From contig NZ_WOAC01000022.1 in NCBI RefSeq assembly GCF_009749525.1, positions 48,787-112,786 on the forward strand: a DNA stretch of 64,000 nt, given 5' to 3'. Made by a program: the position numbers and the translations under genes. Positions 62,970-64,000 of the stretch are shown piece by piece. The notes beneath the pieces are model-generated. The model did no database searches. It saw nothing but the letters and a program-made list of their open reading frames with translations, and was not told where the DNA came from. This DNA comes from Mesorhizobium xinjiangense (GTDB taxonomy: Bacteria > Pseudomonadota > Alphaproteobacteria > Rhizobiales > Rhizobiaceae). The number at the start of each line of letters is the position of its first letter. The first letter of the stretch is position 1.

Positions 62970-63915
62970 GGAACTTCCCCGCCGCCTCGTGATCGCCATT
63001 GGCGGCAATGCCACCCATCCGGAGGATATTGCCGGCACGTCGCAGGAGCAGAAGGCTGTCGCCAGGCGCACGGCGAAGGCGCTGCTGCAGATTGCCCAGA
63101 TGGACACCGAACTCATCATCACGCATGGCAACGGCCCCGTCGTCGGCAAGATCATGATGCGGCAGATGCTGACGATGGACCGCATCCCGCCTATGTCGAT
63201 GGATATTTGCGTCGCCCACAGCCAGGGTGGCATCAGCTACCTGCTGATGCAGGCGATGGAGAACGCCTTGCGCAAGGTCGGCAATCCGCGCCATGTCGCC
63301 AGCCTCATGACGCAGGTCGAAGTGGACCCCGACGATCCGGCGTTCTCCAATCCGACCAAATTCGTCGGGCCCTTTTTCTCCAAGGAAGAGGCCGAGCGGA
63401 TCAGCGCCGAGCTGGACTGGCTGATGAAGGAGGATTCCGGCCGCGGCTGGCGCCACGTCGTACCTTCTCCCAAACCGAAGCATATCTGCGACATTTCGCT
63501 TGTCGATGCGCTGATCAAGCGCGGTACTATCGTGATTGCAGGCGGCGGCGGCGGCATTCCCGTTGTCCGGTCCGCCAACGGGGTACGCGACGGCTTGCCG
63601 GCGGTCATCGACAAGGATCTGACGTCGGCCCACATGGCCAATATCCTTGGCATCAAGGAACTGCTGATCCTCACGGCGGTGCCCCGCGTCGCCGTCGATT
63701 TCGGCAAGCCGAGCCAGAGGGAGCTCGCAAACGTCACGCTCGACGAACTCAGGGCCTATCGCGACCAGGGGCACTTCCCGCCGGGCAGCATGGGCCCCAA
63801 GGTGGATGCGGCGATCCGCTTCCTGGAAAACGGCGGGCAGCGCGCGATCATCAGCGATCTCGAATGCGCCGTGCCGGCCTTGCTGGGGGAAACCGGAACG
63901 CATGTCACGCATTAA
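62956..63915 (+). CDS. Carbamate kinase (ArcC/AllK family)
   Basis: 319 residues. Amino-acid kinase fold motifs: LVIAIGGNA, THGNGPVVGKIM, SPKPKHICDISLVDALIKRG, AGGGGGIPVV and VIDKDLTSAHMANIL, all standard for carbamate kinases (carbamoyl phosphate + ADP to carbamate + ATP). Placed after FdrA and DUF1116, it would harvest ATP from carbamoyl phosphate, as AllK does in E. coli. The TAA stop is immediately followed by an IS5-type insertion. Confidence 0.93.
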   Translation: MRTLEELPRRLVIAIGGNATHPEDIAGTSQEQKAVARRTAKALLQIAQMDTELIITHGNGPVVGKIMMRQMLTMDRIPPMSMDICVAHSQGGISYLLMQAMENALRKVGNPRHVASLMTQVEVDPDDPAFSNPTKFVGPFFSKEEAERISAELDWLMKEDSGRGWRHVVPSPKPKHICDISLVDALIKRGTIVIAGGGGGIPVVRSANGVRDGLPAVIDKDLTSAHMANILGIKELLILTAVPRVAVDFGKPSQRELANVTLDELRAYRDQGHFPPGSMGPKVDAAIRFLENGGQRAIISDLECAVPALLGETGTHVTH

Positions 63916-64000
63916 GGCCTGTTGAGATTCATCGTGAATTTATGACGGCGGCTGCGAGATGGATGATGGCAATGAACGAGGTGTCGGTTTTGTCGGCGCG
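63916..64000. mobile_element. IS5-family insertion sequence, end portion
   Basis: The element begins with GGCCTGTTGAGATTCA directly after the carbamate kinase stop, the kind of terminal sequence found in IS5-family (IS427-type) elements, and continues past the window edge. Insertion at a TTAA/TAA fits the short TA-type targets of this group. The rest of the element and its target duplication are out of view. Confidence 0.65.
63929..64000 (-). CDS. IS5 family transposase, C-terminal fragment (window edge)
   Basis: The last 23 codons on the minus strand read RADKTDTSFIAIIHLAAAVI then NSR and a stop, the usual C-terminus of IS5-family transposases (R-x-D-K-x ... I-H-L-A-A-x-V-I). The 5' part of the gene lies beyond the window. 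Confidence 0.75.
   Translation of the reverse strand, partial: RADKTDTSFIAIIHLAAAVINSR

Overview
The window is about 64 kb of high-GC DNA with rhizobial-style gene content: many TRAP and ABC importers each with its own regulator, GH4 alpha-galactosidases next to an Agp-type importer, a RirA-like iron box, and short palindromic intergenic repeats of the kind common in Hyphomicrobiales (Mesorhizobium/Phyllobacteriaceae-like). This points to an alphaproteobacterium of that order. I saw no rRNA, tRNA or CRISPR array. The region is almost wholly accessory catabolism and could be a megaplasmid or a chromosomal island; nothing here decides which.

Region 1 (1-9116, plus strand) is one long operon: the end of a TRAP transporter, a MarR regulator, a RidA-family imine deaminase, an octopine/nopaline-dehydrogenase-like enzyme, a 3-hydroxyacyl-CoA-dehydrogenase-like enzyme, a second complete TRAP transporter, and a racemase-family protein that lacks both catalytic cysteines. 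It meets region 2 (9177-13656, minus): iorB (with a DUF6537-type extension), iorA and a MarR regulator, with a clear promoter and perfect palindromic operator upstream of iorA. Region 3 (13874-18693, minus) holds an orphan TonB-dependent receptor with a RirA-type box, an ArgE-like deacetylase and a LysR regulator. The LysR is divergent from region 4 (18816-25973), a peptide-type ABC importer followed by an AbgB-like amidohydrolase.

Region 5 (25974-34493) has a decayed heparinase II/III remnant next to a LacI regulator that still has a palindromic operator array, then a minus-strand sugar operon: binding protein, two permeases, UgpC/MalK-type ATPase, and a Gfo/Idh/MocA-aldo/keto reductase fusion. 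Region 6 (34586-47667) holds three AraC regulators, an alpha-galactoside-type ABC importer, two GH4 glycosidases and a GFA-family protein. Region 7 (47817-55085, minus) has an AdhP alcohol dehydrogenase, an HlyD-RbbA-YhhJ-type exporter, an IS6 transposase remnant and a RutR-like TetR regulator.

Region 8 (55247-63915, plus) is the most interesting part. It holds an HpxW-like Ntn-hydrolase, a complete TRAP importer, a 62-aa orphan protein, a DUF1116 protein, FdrA and a carbamate kinase. This looks like a transporter-linked oxamate/oxalurate-type (oxamic transcarbamylase) pathway. Three transcription units carry the same AAGTAA-N8-TTAC operator, so they probably form one regulon of the adjacent TetR. 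The cluster ends abruptly at an IS5-family element at the window edge. Across the window, most binding-protein genes are followed by an intercistronic hairpin before the first permease; in the two sugar operons that hairpin is a dispersed repeat element.
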